From: CAYYAQ01 sp964469555 | GTDB lineage: Bacteria > Planctomycetota > UBA1135 > UBA2386 | Assembly: GCA_964469555.1 (NCBI GenBank) | Contig: CAYYAQ010000026.1 | Span: 1-43,233, forward strand | Reading direction: 5' to 3' | DNA: 43,233 nucleotides | Part shown: in pieces, positions 25,410 to 33,881 of the stretch | Layout of the letters: every line of letters starts with the position of its first letter | Numbering within the stretch: position 1 is the first letter of the stretch | Translations under genes and position numbers: made by a program | The notes under the pieces: model-generated | Database searches by the model: none | Told to the model about the DNA's origin: nothing | Seen by the model: only the letters and a program-made list of their open reading frames with translations

Positions 25410-25416
25410 GGGAGCC

Positions 25417-25524
25417 GTGAACCCGACCTTCCATTCATCGACCCTCGACTGGCGTTTTAGCGCTGCGGGACACCGGTATTTCTATACCGGCGCCCGCGCG
25501 GGAAGGCAGCGTCCCAGGTCGTAG
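25417..25524 (+). CDS. putative aromatic amino acid leader peptide
   Basis: A GTG at 25417 preceded by GGGAG opens 35 codons ending at TAG 25522-25524. The peptide has Phe5, Trp12, Phe14 and a Tyr21-Phe22-Tyr23 run (codons TAT TTC TAT at 25477-25485). The YFY codons sit exactly across a perfect hairpin, and the stop codon falls 25 bases before a terminator that precedes the Phe-pathway fusion gene. This is the layout of a pheA-type attenuator. The Shine-Dalgarno spacing (2 bases) is short, and a stretch this brief could be open by chance. The aromatic run plus its position is what supports it. Confidence 0.5.
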   Translation: MNPTFHSSTLDWRFSAAGHRYFYTGARAGRQRPRS

Positions 25525-25583
25525 ACGACGAGTTCGACCCGAGACCAGAAGGCCCACCCGCGCATCCCGCGGGCGGGCCTTCT
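25473..25583 (+). promoter_or_regulatory. putative transcription attenuator ahead of the aromatic fusion gene
   Basis: Three RNA elements are in series. Hairpin 1 is CCGGTAT-TTCT-ATACCGG (25473-25490) and holds the Tyr-Phe-Tyr codons. A CGCGGG at 25497-25502 can pair with CCCGCG at 25557-25562, the 5' arm of the terminator, so it could form an antiterminator. The terminator hairpin is at 25547-25583. A ribosome stalled on the YFY codons would block hairpin 1 and favour the antiterminator. This is a structural inference from inspection; no folding energies were computed. Confidence 0.5.
25547..25583 (+). terminator. intrinsic terminator in the leader
   Basis: The 5' arm AGAAGGCCC-A-CCCGCG pairs with CGCGGG-C-GGGCCTTCT: fifteen pairs with one A/C mismatch around a CATCC loop. 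It is followed by TCGTTTCTCC. It is GC-rich and strong, but the downstream U tract is broken. It stands 14 bases upstream of the ATG at 25597, too close to be the end of a separate transcription unit without affecting this gene. Confidence 0.65.
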
Positions 25584-25596
25584 TCGTTTCTCCCAC

Positions 25597-27609
25597 ATGT
25601 TTCAAGCCATGAATGAACACCACGAGAAGCTCACGGACGCGCGCCGAGAGATCGACCTTCTGGACCAAGATCTGATCCGACTCCTCAAACAGCGGATAGA
25701 CGCCATCGAAAGAGTCGGCGCTTGCAAGAACGACGAGGATATCCACGTCTTCGACCCGATTCGCGAAGCCGCCGTCGTCCAGGCCTGGTCGACCGCTTCC
25801 GAGGAGTCCGGCCTCTCGCCGATCTTCACCAAGAGGATCCTCAAGGAGATCCTCGACCACTCGCGGCGGCGCCAGGAATCGCGAGTTGTGTCCACCGCCA
25901 CCCGCACGGTCCGTGTCGGGTATCAGGGTACGCGGGCTTCGTACAGCGAGCTGGCTGCCGAGAAGATGTTCTCCGCACGGGACGAGACCTGCCGCGCCAT
26001 CGGGTACGAGACCTTCGAGTACGTCTTCGACGCACTGGATCGCGGTGACATCGAATACGCACTGGTGCCAGCCGAGAACTCCCTGGTCGGCGGGGTCCAC
26101 GCTGTCAGCGATCTACTGGTGTCGCGAGAGGTGGCGGTGTTGGACGAGGAGATCTGGTCGATCCGACACTGTCTAGCGATGCTTCCGGGCACTTCGATCG
26201 GGAGCCTGCGCGAAGTCCGCTCTCACCCCGTCGCGCTCGGGCAGTGTCGCAAGGCTCTCCGTGAACTGCGGCTCCAGGTGGTCGAGGACTTCGATACCGC
26301 CGGCGCTGCGGAAACACTGAAGGCCTCGGGTGATGCTTCGATCGGCGTGATCTGCTCCCGAGAGGCCGCGGATCTGCACGGGCTTCACGTGTACAGCGAG
26401 GACGTGACCGACAACCTTCCCAACGAGACTCGTTTCTTGCTGATCGGGTCGCAAGCCGAGGAAATCGTGCGAGGGGTGGCCGTCAAGACCACCATCACGT
26501 TCGCCGTCGACGATCGTTGTGGTGCGTTGGCGGACTGCCTCGGCGTGTTCGCGAACCACGCCATCAACCTGACGCGCCTCGAGAGCCGCCCGAATCCTGG
26601 GTCACCCTGGGAGTGTCTGTTCCTGGCCGATATCGAGGCGAGTCGCCAGGATCAGAGCGTGCAGGAGGCGCTGCGCGAGATCCGACCGTTCGTCAACTTC
26701 GTGCGGGTGCTGGGGACCTACCCCTCGCGGCGCCCCATCGGCGCGCCGACGAGACCTGCGGCGAAGGTTCACGCCCGCCCCATCGACAGGAACGCCACTC
26801 CGCGGCCCGCGACTCACGTGCCCGCACCCAACACGCGGTGTGTCTCCGTCGGCGGAGTGCCGATCGGCGGCGAGCAGTTCACCCTGATCCTCGGACCCTG
26901 CGCGGTCGAGAGCGAGCAGCAGATCGACGACGCCGCCGCGCTGGTCAAGGCGCACGGCGCTCACTTGATGCGCGGTGGTGCCTTCAAGCCGCGGAGTTCG
27001 CCGCACTCATTCCAAGGCCTGGGCTTCGCTGGACTCGAGATGCTGGCCAAGGTCGGCGGCAAGTACGGGATGCCGGTCGTCACCGAGGTGCTTCGATCCG
27101 AGGACGTCGCTCGCATCGCGGAGAGAGCCGACATGTTGCAGGTCGGTGCCCGCAACATGCAGAACTTCGCCTTGCTGAAGCAGCTCGGTCAGATTCGCCG
27201 ACCTGTGCTCCTGAAGCGCGGGATGAGCGCGACCCTCAAGGAATTGTTGCAGGCGGCGGAGTACATCCTCGACGGTGGCAACCAACGGGTGATCCTGTGC
27301 GAACGGGGGATTCGCACGTTCGAGACGGCGACGCGCAACACGCTCGACATCAGCGCGGTGCCGGTGCTCAAGAACGAGACCGATCTGCCGGTCATCGTGG
27401 ACCCGTCCCACGCCGCGGGCGTGCGACATCTCGTGGTCCCGCTGGCCCTGGCTGCGGCGGCGGCGGGTGCCGACGGCTTGATCATCGAAGCGCACCCGAA
27501 CCCCGAAGAGGCCTTGTGCGACGAGAATCAGGCCCTGACCCCGGTCGAGCTGCGCCAGCTGCTCGACGGACTGGGACCGATATTGACAGCCCAGGGTCGG
27601 TCACTGTGA
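25597..27609 (+). CDS. chorismate mutase / prephenate dehydratase / ACT / DAHP synthase fusion
   Basis: A 670-residue protein joining the first shikimate step to the last committed Phe steps. AroQ chorismate mutase (8-95) has R-R-E-I-D, K-Q-R, C-K, DPIREA and a terminal Gln. Prephenate dehydratase (105-285) has GYQGTRASYSE, VPAENSLVGG and the TRF motif at 278-280. The ACT domain (296-378) has GAL (309-311) and ESRP (329-332), the two Phe-binding motifs. A Pro/Arg-rich linker (378-412) leads to DAHP synthase (413-665) with GPCAVES, GGAFKPRSSPHSFQGLG, LQVGARNMQNF, LLKRGMS, ILCERGIRTF and VDPSHAAG. The DAHP synthase part lacks its own ferredoxin-like regulatory domain, so the ACT domain may control both ends. 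A leader/terminator precedes it. Confidence 0.92.
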   Translation: MFQAMNEHHEKLTDARREIDLLDQDLIRLLKQRIDAIERVGACKNDEDIHVFDPIREAAVVQAWSTASEESGLSPIFTKRILKEILDHSRRRQESRVVSTATRTVRVGYQGTRASYSELAAEKMFSARDETCRAIGYETFEYVFDALDRGDIEYALVPAENSLVGGVHAVSDLLVSREVAVLDEEIWSIRHCLAMLPGTSIGSLREVRSHPVALGQCRKALRELRLQVVEDFDTAGAAETLKASGDASIGVICSREAADLHGLHVYSEDVTDNLPNETRFLLIGSQAEEIVRGVAVKTTITFAVDDRCGALADCLGVFANHAINLTRLESRPNPGSPWECLFLADIEASRQDQSVQEALREIRPFVNFVRVLGTYPSRRPIGAPTRPAAKVHARPIDRNATPRPATHVPAPNTRCVSVGGVPIGGEQFTLILGPCAVESEQQIDDAAALVKAHGAHLMRGGAFKPRSSPHSFQGLGFAGLEMLAKVGGKYGMPVVTEVLRSEDVARIAERADMLQVGARNMQNFALLKQLGQIRRPVLLKRGMSATLKELLQAAEYILDGGNQRVILCERGIRTFETATRNTLDISAVPVLKNETDLPVIVDPSHAAGVRHLVVPLALAAAAAGADGLIIEAHPNPEEALCDENQALTPVELRQLLDGLGPILTAQGRSL

Positions 27610-27688
27610 TCCCATCAGCAGAGCGGAGACCTAAGGTAGTGACTCCAGGCGCGCTTGCCGGGAAGATCCCCGTCACGACAACGTCACG

Positions 27689-28663
27689 ATGCGTGCCACA
27701 GCCACCCTCCTGATCCTCGGTCTCTCCGCCTGCGGTCTCACCCCACTGCCGGAAGAACCGCCACCGCTAAAGGACATGGAGGAACCGATCGCGCTGAAGA
27801 AGGAACCCGACGACGAAGCGCGGCGCGAGAAGCTCGCGCTCGGTTCGTTCACCGGTATCCACGTCAAGTCCGCATGGTTCGAAGAGCCCGACGAGCCCGG
27901 CCAGAAGCCGGATGCCCTCGCGATCGAGAAGATCGTCGAGAACTCCCCGGCCGCGGCAGCGGATCTGAGGGAGGGCGACCTGCTGATCGCGGTCCGCTTC
28001 GGCGGCGGCGGTGAACAGAAACTCAGCTGGCCGTCGCAGTGGCGGAAGCTCGAGACCGACCACGCCGCCGGAACCGTGCTGCGGCTAGTGTTCGATCGCG
28101 CCGGAGTCGAGAAGGCCGCGAACCTGACTCTCGTCGCCCGGGTGCGACCGCCGAGTCGGGTCGCCGCCGAGTCGTTTCGCGAAGAGCGCCACGCCGGCAT
28201 CGTCCTGCGCACTGCCACGGAAGTGGAATCTCGCGCCGCCGGTCTCGGGCCGGGGGGTGGCGCGGTGTTGATCGGAATGGCGGCGAACAGCCCATGGCGC
28301 GCCGCCGGTCTGCAGTTCGGCGACTTGATCGTGAAGGTGCAGGACCAACCCGTGGATCATCCACAGCTCCTGCTCGGGGCGATCCGAACAGCGGCGCCGG
28401 ATTCCGACCTGACGATCGACTACCGGCGAATCACGACGCTCCACACGGTCTCGATCCCGCTCACGTCGAGAGAATCGGATATCACCGAGGTCTCGCTGTT
28501 TGGGTTGTTCTCCTACACGGACAGCCGCGACACAACGGAGCTGTCAATCCTGCTCGGGCTAGTGGGATTCGAGAGCACGCCCGCCGCCTGGGAATTCCGA
28601 CTGCTCTGGCTGTTCTGCATCAAGGGCGGAGACAGCGACATCCTTCAGGAGCTCAAGCGTTGA
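27689..28663 (+). CDS. two-PDZ lipoprotein
   Basis: A 324-residue envelope protein. The lipobox LSAC gives a lipidated Cys near residue 15, followed by a Pro/Glu/Lys-rich spacer (EEPPPLKDMEEP). PDZ 1 (about 70-155) has IVENSPAAAADLREGDLLIAVR. PDZ 2 (about 185-260) has LIGMAANSPWRAAGLQFGDLIVKVQDQPV. No protease domain is present, so it is likely a scaffold or adaptor at the membrane. It begins an operon: its TGA overlaps a TTG of the next gene, whose ATG is six bases further on. CGTCACGA is repeated directly before the start codon. Confidence 0.8.
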   Translation: MRATATLLILGLSACGLTPLPEEPPPLKDMEEPIALKKEPDDEARREKLALGSFTGIHVKSAWFEEPDEPGQKPDALAIEKIVENSPAAAADLREGDLLIAVRFGGGGEQKLSWPSQWRKLETDHAAGTVLRLVFDRAGVEKAANLTLVARVRPPSRVAAESFREERHAGIVLRTATEVESRAAGLGPGGGAVLIGMAANSPWRAAGLQFGDLIVKVQDQPVDHPQLLLGAIRTAAPDSDLTIDYRRITTLHTVSIPLTSRESDITEVSLFGLFSYTDSRDTTELSILLGLVGFESTPAAWEFRLLWLFCIKGGDSDILQELKR

Positions 28664-28668
28664 GACGG

Positions 28669-30222
28669 ATGCGGCATGATGCAGCGACGATCGCCCTGTC
28701 CTCGATCTGCCTCGCGCCACTGACAAGCCAGAGAGAGATCGGCAACGTAACGACTGTCCAGGTGCCGAAGGACACAACCGTGCAGCAGGTCTTCTACGAA
28801 GACCTCTCCGGGGACGGCCAGCGCGACCTGATCATCGCCGTCCGCGAAAAGGGCAAGGACTACGCCCGCTCGCTCCGCATCCATCTCTCCAAGGGAGGGA
28901 AAGTCAACTTCTCCCAGAACCCCGACACGATCGCGCTCGTGCCACGCAGCATCTCCGCGTGCGCGATCGGCGACGTGCACGCTGACGCCGGCGGCGAGGT
29001 CATCTGGTTCGGCCCTCGCGGAACCTACGCCTGGCGACCAAACGCGTCCGAGAAGGAACGCGAGGTGAAGCTCCTCGCGAGCGAGTTCCTCTTTCAGTAC
29101 CCACACCCGAAGACCGTCCACTCCTGGCAGGCCGGAGTGCGGGACCTGAATGGAGACGGCTTCGTGGACATCCTCCTCCCTGAACCCGACGGCTACCGGA
29201 TCGCGATCCAGACCCGCGATGCAAAGGGCACCGTGTCGTTCTCTACCTCGAAGCTCACGGTCCCCGCCTCGCCACCGCGGAAGCAAGGCGATGGGGCCAC
29301 GCCCATCCGCGGCTCGAAGAGGGGCAAGGGTTTCGACATCGGTATCACGTTGGGGTTCGACGAGAGCGTCAAGAACGACACGCTCGTGTCGATCTCCGAG
29401 TCCATCGCGGCGCCGCAGCTACACGATTGGGACGCCGATGGCGATCTCGACGTAATCGTCAAGCAGAGCGAACGCGTATTCGTGTGGTACCAGCTCGCCA
29501 CCGGCAAGTTCGCGAGCGCCCCGGACCTCGCACTGCAATTTCCACTCACCGACGAACAGACTCGCCTCGACGCACGCTTCAGCGCGTCCCTCACCGACTT
29601 CAACCTCGACAAACGCGTCGACGCGGTGCTCATCGCAAAAGACGGTCGCTCGGACGAACTGCGCTCGCAGATCATGTTCTTTCCGCAGAAGGGCGGCGAC
29701 GCCCCGCTGTTCACGGATGGCGTGCCCGGTCAACTCCTCATTCTCGCCGGCTTCACTTCGCCGCCGCGGTTCCACGACATCGACGGTGATGGCGATGTCG
29801 ACCTGCAGATCAGCTCGTGGCGACTCGACGTAATGGACCAGCTCACGTCCGACAAGCAGGTCCTCCCGATCGAAATCTACGTCTACCTCAACACGAAGGG
29901 TCGATTCTACAAGCGCCCGAACCTCACGTACAAGGCGACACTCGGCGGCAAGGTCCTCGGCCAGGGCGGCAACAAGCTCTTCCTCCGCTTCCTGGGCGAC
30001 GTCAGCGGTGACGGCGTGTCAGAACTGCTGGTCCGCGATGAGCCCAAACAGCTGCGACTGTTGCAGGTTCTCGCAAGGAGGGGCTCGCTGACGCTCATCC
30101 CCGACCCCATCTGGGAACTCAGCGTGACGGAAGATGCGCGGGTGCAGTACTTCACCGGAGAGACAAAACGCCCGGGCTTCCTCGTCATCGAGTCGAACCA
30201 GGTATTGGTGGTGAGCTTTTGA
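28669..30222 (+). CDS. secreted FG-GAP/VCBS repeat protein (first of a tandem pair)
   Basis: A 517-residue protein with a weak signal sequence (MRHDAATIALSSICLAPLTS). At least six Ca2+-binding FG-GAP loops of the D-x-[ND]-x-D-G type are visible: DLSGDGQRDLII, DLNGDGFVDILL, DWDADGDLDVIV, DFNLDKRVDAVL, DIDGDGDVDLQI and DVSGDGVSELLV. These build a beta-propeller like integrin alpha heads, on the outer face of the cell. TTG 28660 overlapping the upstream stop is an alternative start. The stop codon overlaps the ATG of a homologous gene, so the pair is co-translated. Confidence 0.85.
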   Translation: MRHDAATIALSSICLAPLTSQREIGNVTTVQVPKDTTVQQVFYEDLSGDGQRDLIIAVREKGKDYARSLRIHLSKGGKVNFSQNPDTIALVPRSISACAIGDVHADAGGEVIWFGPRGTYAWRPNASEKEREVKLLASEFLFQYPHPKTVHSWQAGVRDLNGDGFVDILLPEPDGYRIAIQTRDAKGTVSFSTSKLTVPASPPRKQGDGATPIRGSKRGKGFDIGITLGFDESVKNDTLVSISESIAAPQLHDWDADGDLDVIVKQSERVFVWYQLATGKFASAPDLALQFPLTDEQTRLDARFSASLTDFNLDKRVDAVLIAKDGRSDELRSQIMFFPQKGGDAPLFTDGVPGQLLILAGFTSPPRFHDIDGDGDVDLQISSWRLDVMDQLTSDKQVLPIEIYVYLNTKGRFYKRPNLTYKATLGGKVLGQGGNKLFLRFLGDVSGDGVSELLVRDEPKQLRLLQVLARRGSLTLIPDPIWELSVTEDARVQYFTGETKRPGFLVIESNQVLVVSF

Positions 30223-31880
30223 TGCGGGCGCTCTCCCTACCGCTCTTGCTCGCGACGCTGACCGCCCAGCAAAAGCCCGTTCTCACGGTCATCGGAACTG
30301 CGAATCCTGATTTCGCTGTCGCGGCGGAGAGAGTCCACGACGTGAACGGCGACGGTCGGCAGGAGTTGCTGATCCTCGGCGTGGGAGGCGAGGTCCGCGT
30401 GCTGCAACCGGACACGGGGAAGTTCATCGGCGATCTGATACTACCGCACCCGAACCGTTCGCTCGTCGCAGTCGCCCCGCTTCACGGCGACAAGCTCGGC
30501 CACCTCATCGTGTTCTCTCCCGACGGCCTCCATGCGTACAAGTGGAAGGACGGAGAGTTCCGAGGCCCGCCTGTCAGGCTGCTGCGGCGTGGGCGCTTCA
30601 CATTGCGGGTGGGACGCCCGCGGTTCGCGGACATCGCGCAGGACGTGAACGGCGACGGACGATTCGATCTCGTCGTGCCGAACAACACATCGTGCACGTT
30701 GTACCTCAACCGACCCGCGGCTTCGTCCGAGGAAGCCATTCCGCGGTTCGTTCGAGCCAGCCGACTCGAACTGCACATCGATTCCTCCGCGAGCACGACC
30801 GGCAACTCGCTGGCCTCCCAGCTGGATCACAGCGTCACGATTCCGAACCTGCACACGCTGGACGTCAACGGCGACGAACGGGGCGACCTCGTGGCCGAGG
30901 TCGGGCGGCGCCGACACTTCCATCTCCAGCGCGAGAATGGCGCCTTTCCCGCCAAGCCCGATGTCGTCCTGGACCTGAAACGCTTTCGCGACACGACACC
31001 CAAAGCGGAACTCGAGTTCGGCAAGACACTCGCGCAGGACCACGCCCAGTTCCACAGTCGGGACCTCGACGGCGACGGGATCCTGGACTACGTGATCGCG
31101 CACCGGCGAAAGGTATGGATCTACCACGGCACTTCGAAGAGTCCGCAGTTCGATGACCCGTCGAAGATCCTCATCCTCGCGGAGGACGTGTCATTCCTGC
31201 TGCTGATCCACCTCGACGACGACGGGTTTCCTGACCTCCTGGCGTTCAAGATGCAGGTCCCGACCCTCGCGACGCTGTTCTTCGGACTCTTCGGCAACTG
31301 GGACATCAAGATCCGATCGGTCGGCTACGCGAACGAAGGCGGCAAGACCTTCGCCAGGAAACCGAAGTGGCGCAGCGAGACGACGATCCGTGCCCCATCG
31401 ATCTTGAGTCTGATCAGCAATCCCGAGTCTCTCGTGAAGCGATTCACCGACGTGGGCCGCAAGTTCCGCCACGTGGTGACCGCGGATCTCGACGGCAACG
31501 GCAAGACCGACGTGCTGATGCAAACCGAGGACAAGAAGACCCTCCAGTTCTGGCTGATGGACGCGGGCGATGCCGACGACAAGACCGCCGGAGACAAACA
31601 GGTGCGCGAGATCCTGTTCCAGGACAAGAACCAGGTCTGGGACGTGGATCGCATCCTCATATTCCTTCAGTCCATGGCCGACGACCGCACGGCTCGACTG
31701 ACGAGCGGAAGACCCGAATCCGGAAGCATCGCATTGCGGGACCCGGAGAAGTACCGTCTGGACTTCGCCGCGGCCGCCGATCTCGACGGCGACGGTCGCC
31801 GCGAAATCGTCTTGCACTATCTGGGTCTCACCTTTCCTACGCGCTCGATCATCGAGATCCTTCGCCTGCGCAAACAGTGA
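30222..31880 (+). CDS. secreted FG-GAP/VCBS repeat protein (second of a tandem pair)
   Basis: A 552-residue paralogue of the preceding protein, starting at ATG 30222 inside its stop (TGATG). The signal peptide is MRALSLPLLLATLTAQQ. Calcium-loop motifs are DVNGDGRQELLI, DVNGDGRFDLVV, DVNGDERGDLVA, DLDGDGILDYVI, HLDDDGFPDLLA, DLDGNGKTDVLM and DLDGDGRREIVL. An insertion around 330-370 (FFGLFGNWDIKIR) breaks the repeat rhythm. The tandem arrangement suggests a heteromer or a duplicated substrate-binding surface. Its stop overlaps a GTG of the damaged glycosyltransferase gene that follows. Confidence 0.85.
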   Translation: MRALSLPLLLATLTAQQKPVLTVIGTANPDFAVAAERVHDVNGDGRQELLILGVGGEVRVLQPDTGKFIGDLILPHPNRSLVAVAPLHGDKLGHLIVFSPDGLHAYKWKDGEFRGPPVRLLRRGRFTLRVGRPRFADIAQDVNGDGRFDLVVPNNTSCTLYLNRPAASSEEAIPRFVRASRLELHIDSSASTTGNSLASQLDHSVTIPNLHTLDVNGDERGDLVAEVGRRRHFHLQRENGAFPAKPDVVLDLKRFRDTTPKAELEFGKTLAQDHAQFHSRDLDGDGILDYVIAHRRKVWIYHGTSKSPQFDDPSKILILAEDVSFLLLIHLDDDGFPDLLAFKMQVPTLATLFFGLFGNWDIKIRSVGYANEGGKTFARKPKWRSETTIRAPSILSLISNPESLVKRFTDVGRKFRHVVTADLDGNGKTDVLMQTEDKKTLQFWLMDAGDADDKTAGDKQVREILFQDKNQVWDVDRILIFLQSMADDRTARLTSGRPESGSIALRDPEKYRLDFAAAADLDGDGRREIVLHYLGLTFPTRSIIEILRLRKQ

Positions 31881-32031
31881 CCCAGCCCCCTGCGTTCTGA
31901 TACCGACCTACAACAACCCACGAACCCTCGCCGATGTGATGCGCGGGTCCGCGGGTCACGGACCGGTCCTCGTCGTCGACGACGGTTCCACCGACGCGAC
32001 GGCAGAAATGTCGCATCCACGAAGGGCATGA
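31877..32031 (+). pseudogene. GT2 glycosyltransferase N-terminal remnant
   Basis: GTG 31877 overlaps the FG-GAP stop (GTGA) but meets a stop after seven codons. In the next frame, from 31888, the sequence reads PCVLIPTYNNPRTLADVM and GPVLVVDDGSTDATAEM, the nucleotide-binding start of family 2 glycosyltransferases. A C5 run at 31886-31890 lies at the frame break; one more C would restore a perfect start, MTQPPCVLIPTYNN. The gene then ends after about 45 codons, directly at an unrelated gene fragment. Confidence 0.7.
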
Positions 32032-32567
32032 CCGGCCACGAGTGCTGGATGGCTGGCGCATCCGCGCTGATCGAGCGAGGCAAGGAGTTGGGCGTCGAGC
32101 ACCAATTCAAACAGCTCGCGACGGACTTCGAGTGCGAAAAGCGCCGGGTGCTGTCCTTGCGCACCGAGAAAGGAGACGTGTTCGCCGCGGACCAGTTCAT
32201 CGCGGCCTGCCATCCCAAACCGATCCTGCGGTTACGAGGCGTTCAAGGCGAGCATCGCCGAGCGCATGATCCGCATGATCACGAAGCGCGCGCCGGAGCT
32301 TCCCGATCACATCGACCAGGTCTACTCGAGCACCCCGGTATCCGACATGTGGTACACGCACAACGAACACGGAGGCGTGTTCGGGATCAGCCACACGGGG
32401 GCCAGCAGGGCATGAACCGCCCGATGATCCGCATGCGCCTGAAGAACCTCTTCTTCACCGGCCACTCGATCACGATTCCAGGCATCTGCGGCACTTTCAG
32501 CACCGCGTTCGACAGCTGCGACGCCATCCGCGACGACGACGCGCTGTTCGACCAGGTCGCGACTTAG
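32028..32567 (+). pseudogene. C-terminal remnant of a phytoene desaturase-like FAD oxidoreductase, frameshifted
   Basis: There is no N-terminal FAD-binding domain. The frame begins mid-protein (GMTGHECWMAGASALIERGKE) and continues with FAADQFIAACHPKPIL. Near 32228 the coding signal shifts by one frame (YEAFKASIAERMIRMITKRA, DMWYTHNEHGGVFGISHTG). Near 32395 it returns to the first frame with RLKNLFFTGHSITIPGICGT and ends FDSCDAIRDDDALFDQ. The TGHS-PGICG ending is typical of CrtI/retinol-saturase-like enzymes. With the adjacent GT2 stub it looks like the two ends of a collapsed lipid- or pigment-type gene pair. Confidence 0.7.
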
Positions 32568-32685
32568 GGAGAGCACGGGATCCCTTCGACAGGTGGTTTT
32601 CGGCGGTCCGTGGATCGGCAGGACCACGGGCACTAGCGCCGTCAGCTACATGGGCCTAGCCTGAAGCCGCTCGACCTGTACCCCC

Positions 32686-33804
32686 ATGCTGTCGCGCTTC
32701 GCCAGTACCTTGATCCTCGGTTCAACCCTCTTCGGGCAGAGCTACGTCACCATGCCGGCGGGATATCTCACGATCGAAGCGCCGGGCTACAGCATCTACT
32801 TCGGAGCGCGGCCTTCGATGCGGTGCCAGTTCTTCAACGCCGAGTACAGCGGCAGCGCGAAGACGTTCAAGGAAGTGTCGTGCCGGCGTGACGGCGCTCG
32901 GGATGCATCTCCCTACCACTTCGCCGGCCGTTCCTGGAAGGACCTGCGACTGACCATGGCGGAGGGCAGCTACGCCAACGCGAGTTCGACGTTCAGCTCC
33001 AACCTGCAGAACCGCGTCAGCCAGGTGTTCAGCGGATCGGTGACGTGGCCGGACCACTCGAGCGGCGGCCCGACATCACAGCCCCACACGTGGGCGAACG
33101 ACGTGAGGTTCCCCTTCAAGACCCCGTGGACCTACTCCGGCGGCAAGGACGTGACCCTCGACTTCCAATTCTCCGGCGGAACGCTGGCGAACCAACAGTC
33201 TTGGACCACCTACCGCCCCTACTACGTCGACGGTGTCCACGTCACGACGCGTGCGGGTGGAAGCTCAACGAACTTCGGCACGAACAACTGCGCGAATGCT
33301 CCCTACACCAACGCGCCGTTCTGCGTGCCGATAGCGCATACGTACGCGAAGAACACCGGCAACCCAGGCACCGCGAACAAGTTCCACTTTCAGTGGTGGC
33401 TCGGTCGGTACCCGACGAACGCCCCGACCGTCGTGACGCTGAGCCTCTTCGGCAACTTGTCCGGCTCGAACATCAACAACCCCTGCCAAAACTACTTCGT
33501 CGGCCCCGGGATCGCACTATTCGGTCGGACACCGAACGACAACTCGAAGGCCTTCTTCCTACCGAGTTCTCCGTTCACCGAGAACTATGTGTCCACCGCC
33601 GTGGGGATCAAGATCTGGACACAGGCTGCTTTCCAACATCCGACGCGGAATCGTCTCGAACTCACGCGCGGCGGACTCACGACCATCGTGGCGCAACCAA
33701 CGCCACCTTCCGGGGCCGCGTGGATGTTCGCAACCTTCGCGGCGAGCTCTGTCGGCGGACGAATCAGCTCGGAGTACCTTCCGCTCCTTCGGCTCCAAAG
33801 GTAG
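32686..33804 (+). CDS. secreted protein of unknown function
   Basis: A 372-residue protein with signal peptide MLSRFASTLILGSTLFGQ. The mature part is rich in aromatic and Asn/Thr/Gly residues (WTYSGGKDVTLDFQFSGG, WWLGRYPTNAPTVVTLSLFG) with pairs of Cys that could form disulfides (SCRR, NNCANAPYTNAPFC, NPCQNYF). The fold looks like an all-beta, jelly-roll-like secreted domain; the C-terminal GAAWMFATFAASS resembles the planctomycete tail. No catalytic signature is evident. It lies 118 bases after the decayed oxidoreductase and 77 bases before the barrel protein, in the same direction. Confidence 0.7.
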   Translation: MLSRFASTLILGSTLFGQSYVTMPAGYLTIEAPGYSIYFGARPSMRCQFFNAEYSGSAKTFKEVSCRRDGARDASPYHFAGRSWKDLRLTMAEGSYANASSTFSSNLQNRVSQVFSGSVTWPDHSSGGPTSQPHTWANDVRFPFKTPWTYSGGKDVTLDFQFSGGTLANQQSWTTYRPYYVDGVHVTTRAGGSSTNFGTNNCANAPYTNAPFCVPIAHTYAKNTGNPGTANKFHFQWWLGRYPTNAPTVVTLSLFGNLSGSNINNPCQNYFVGPGIALFGRTPNDNSKAFFLPSSPFTENYVSTAVGIKIWTQAAFQHPTRNRLELTRGGLTTIVAQPTPPSGAAWMFATFAASSVGGRISSEYLPLLRLQR

Positions 33805-33881
33805 CGGGCTAGCAGCAGACAGAGAGGAATCTCGTGCCACGGAGTTGATCGAATCCGCGTTCGCGGTTCCACTCCACGAAC

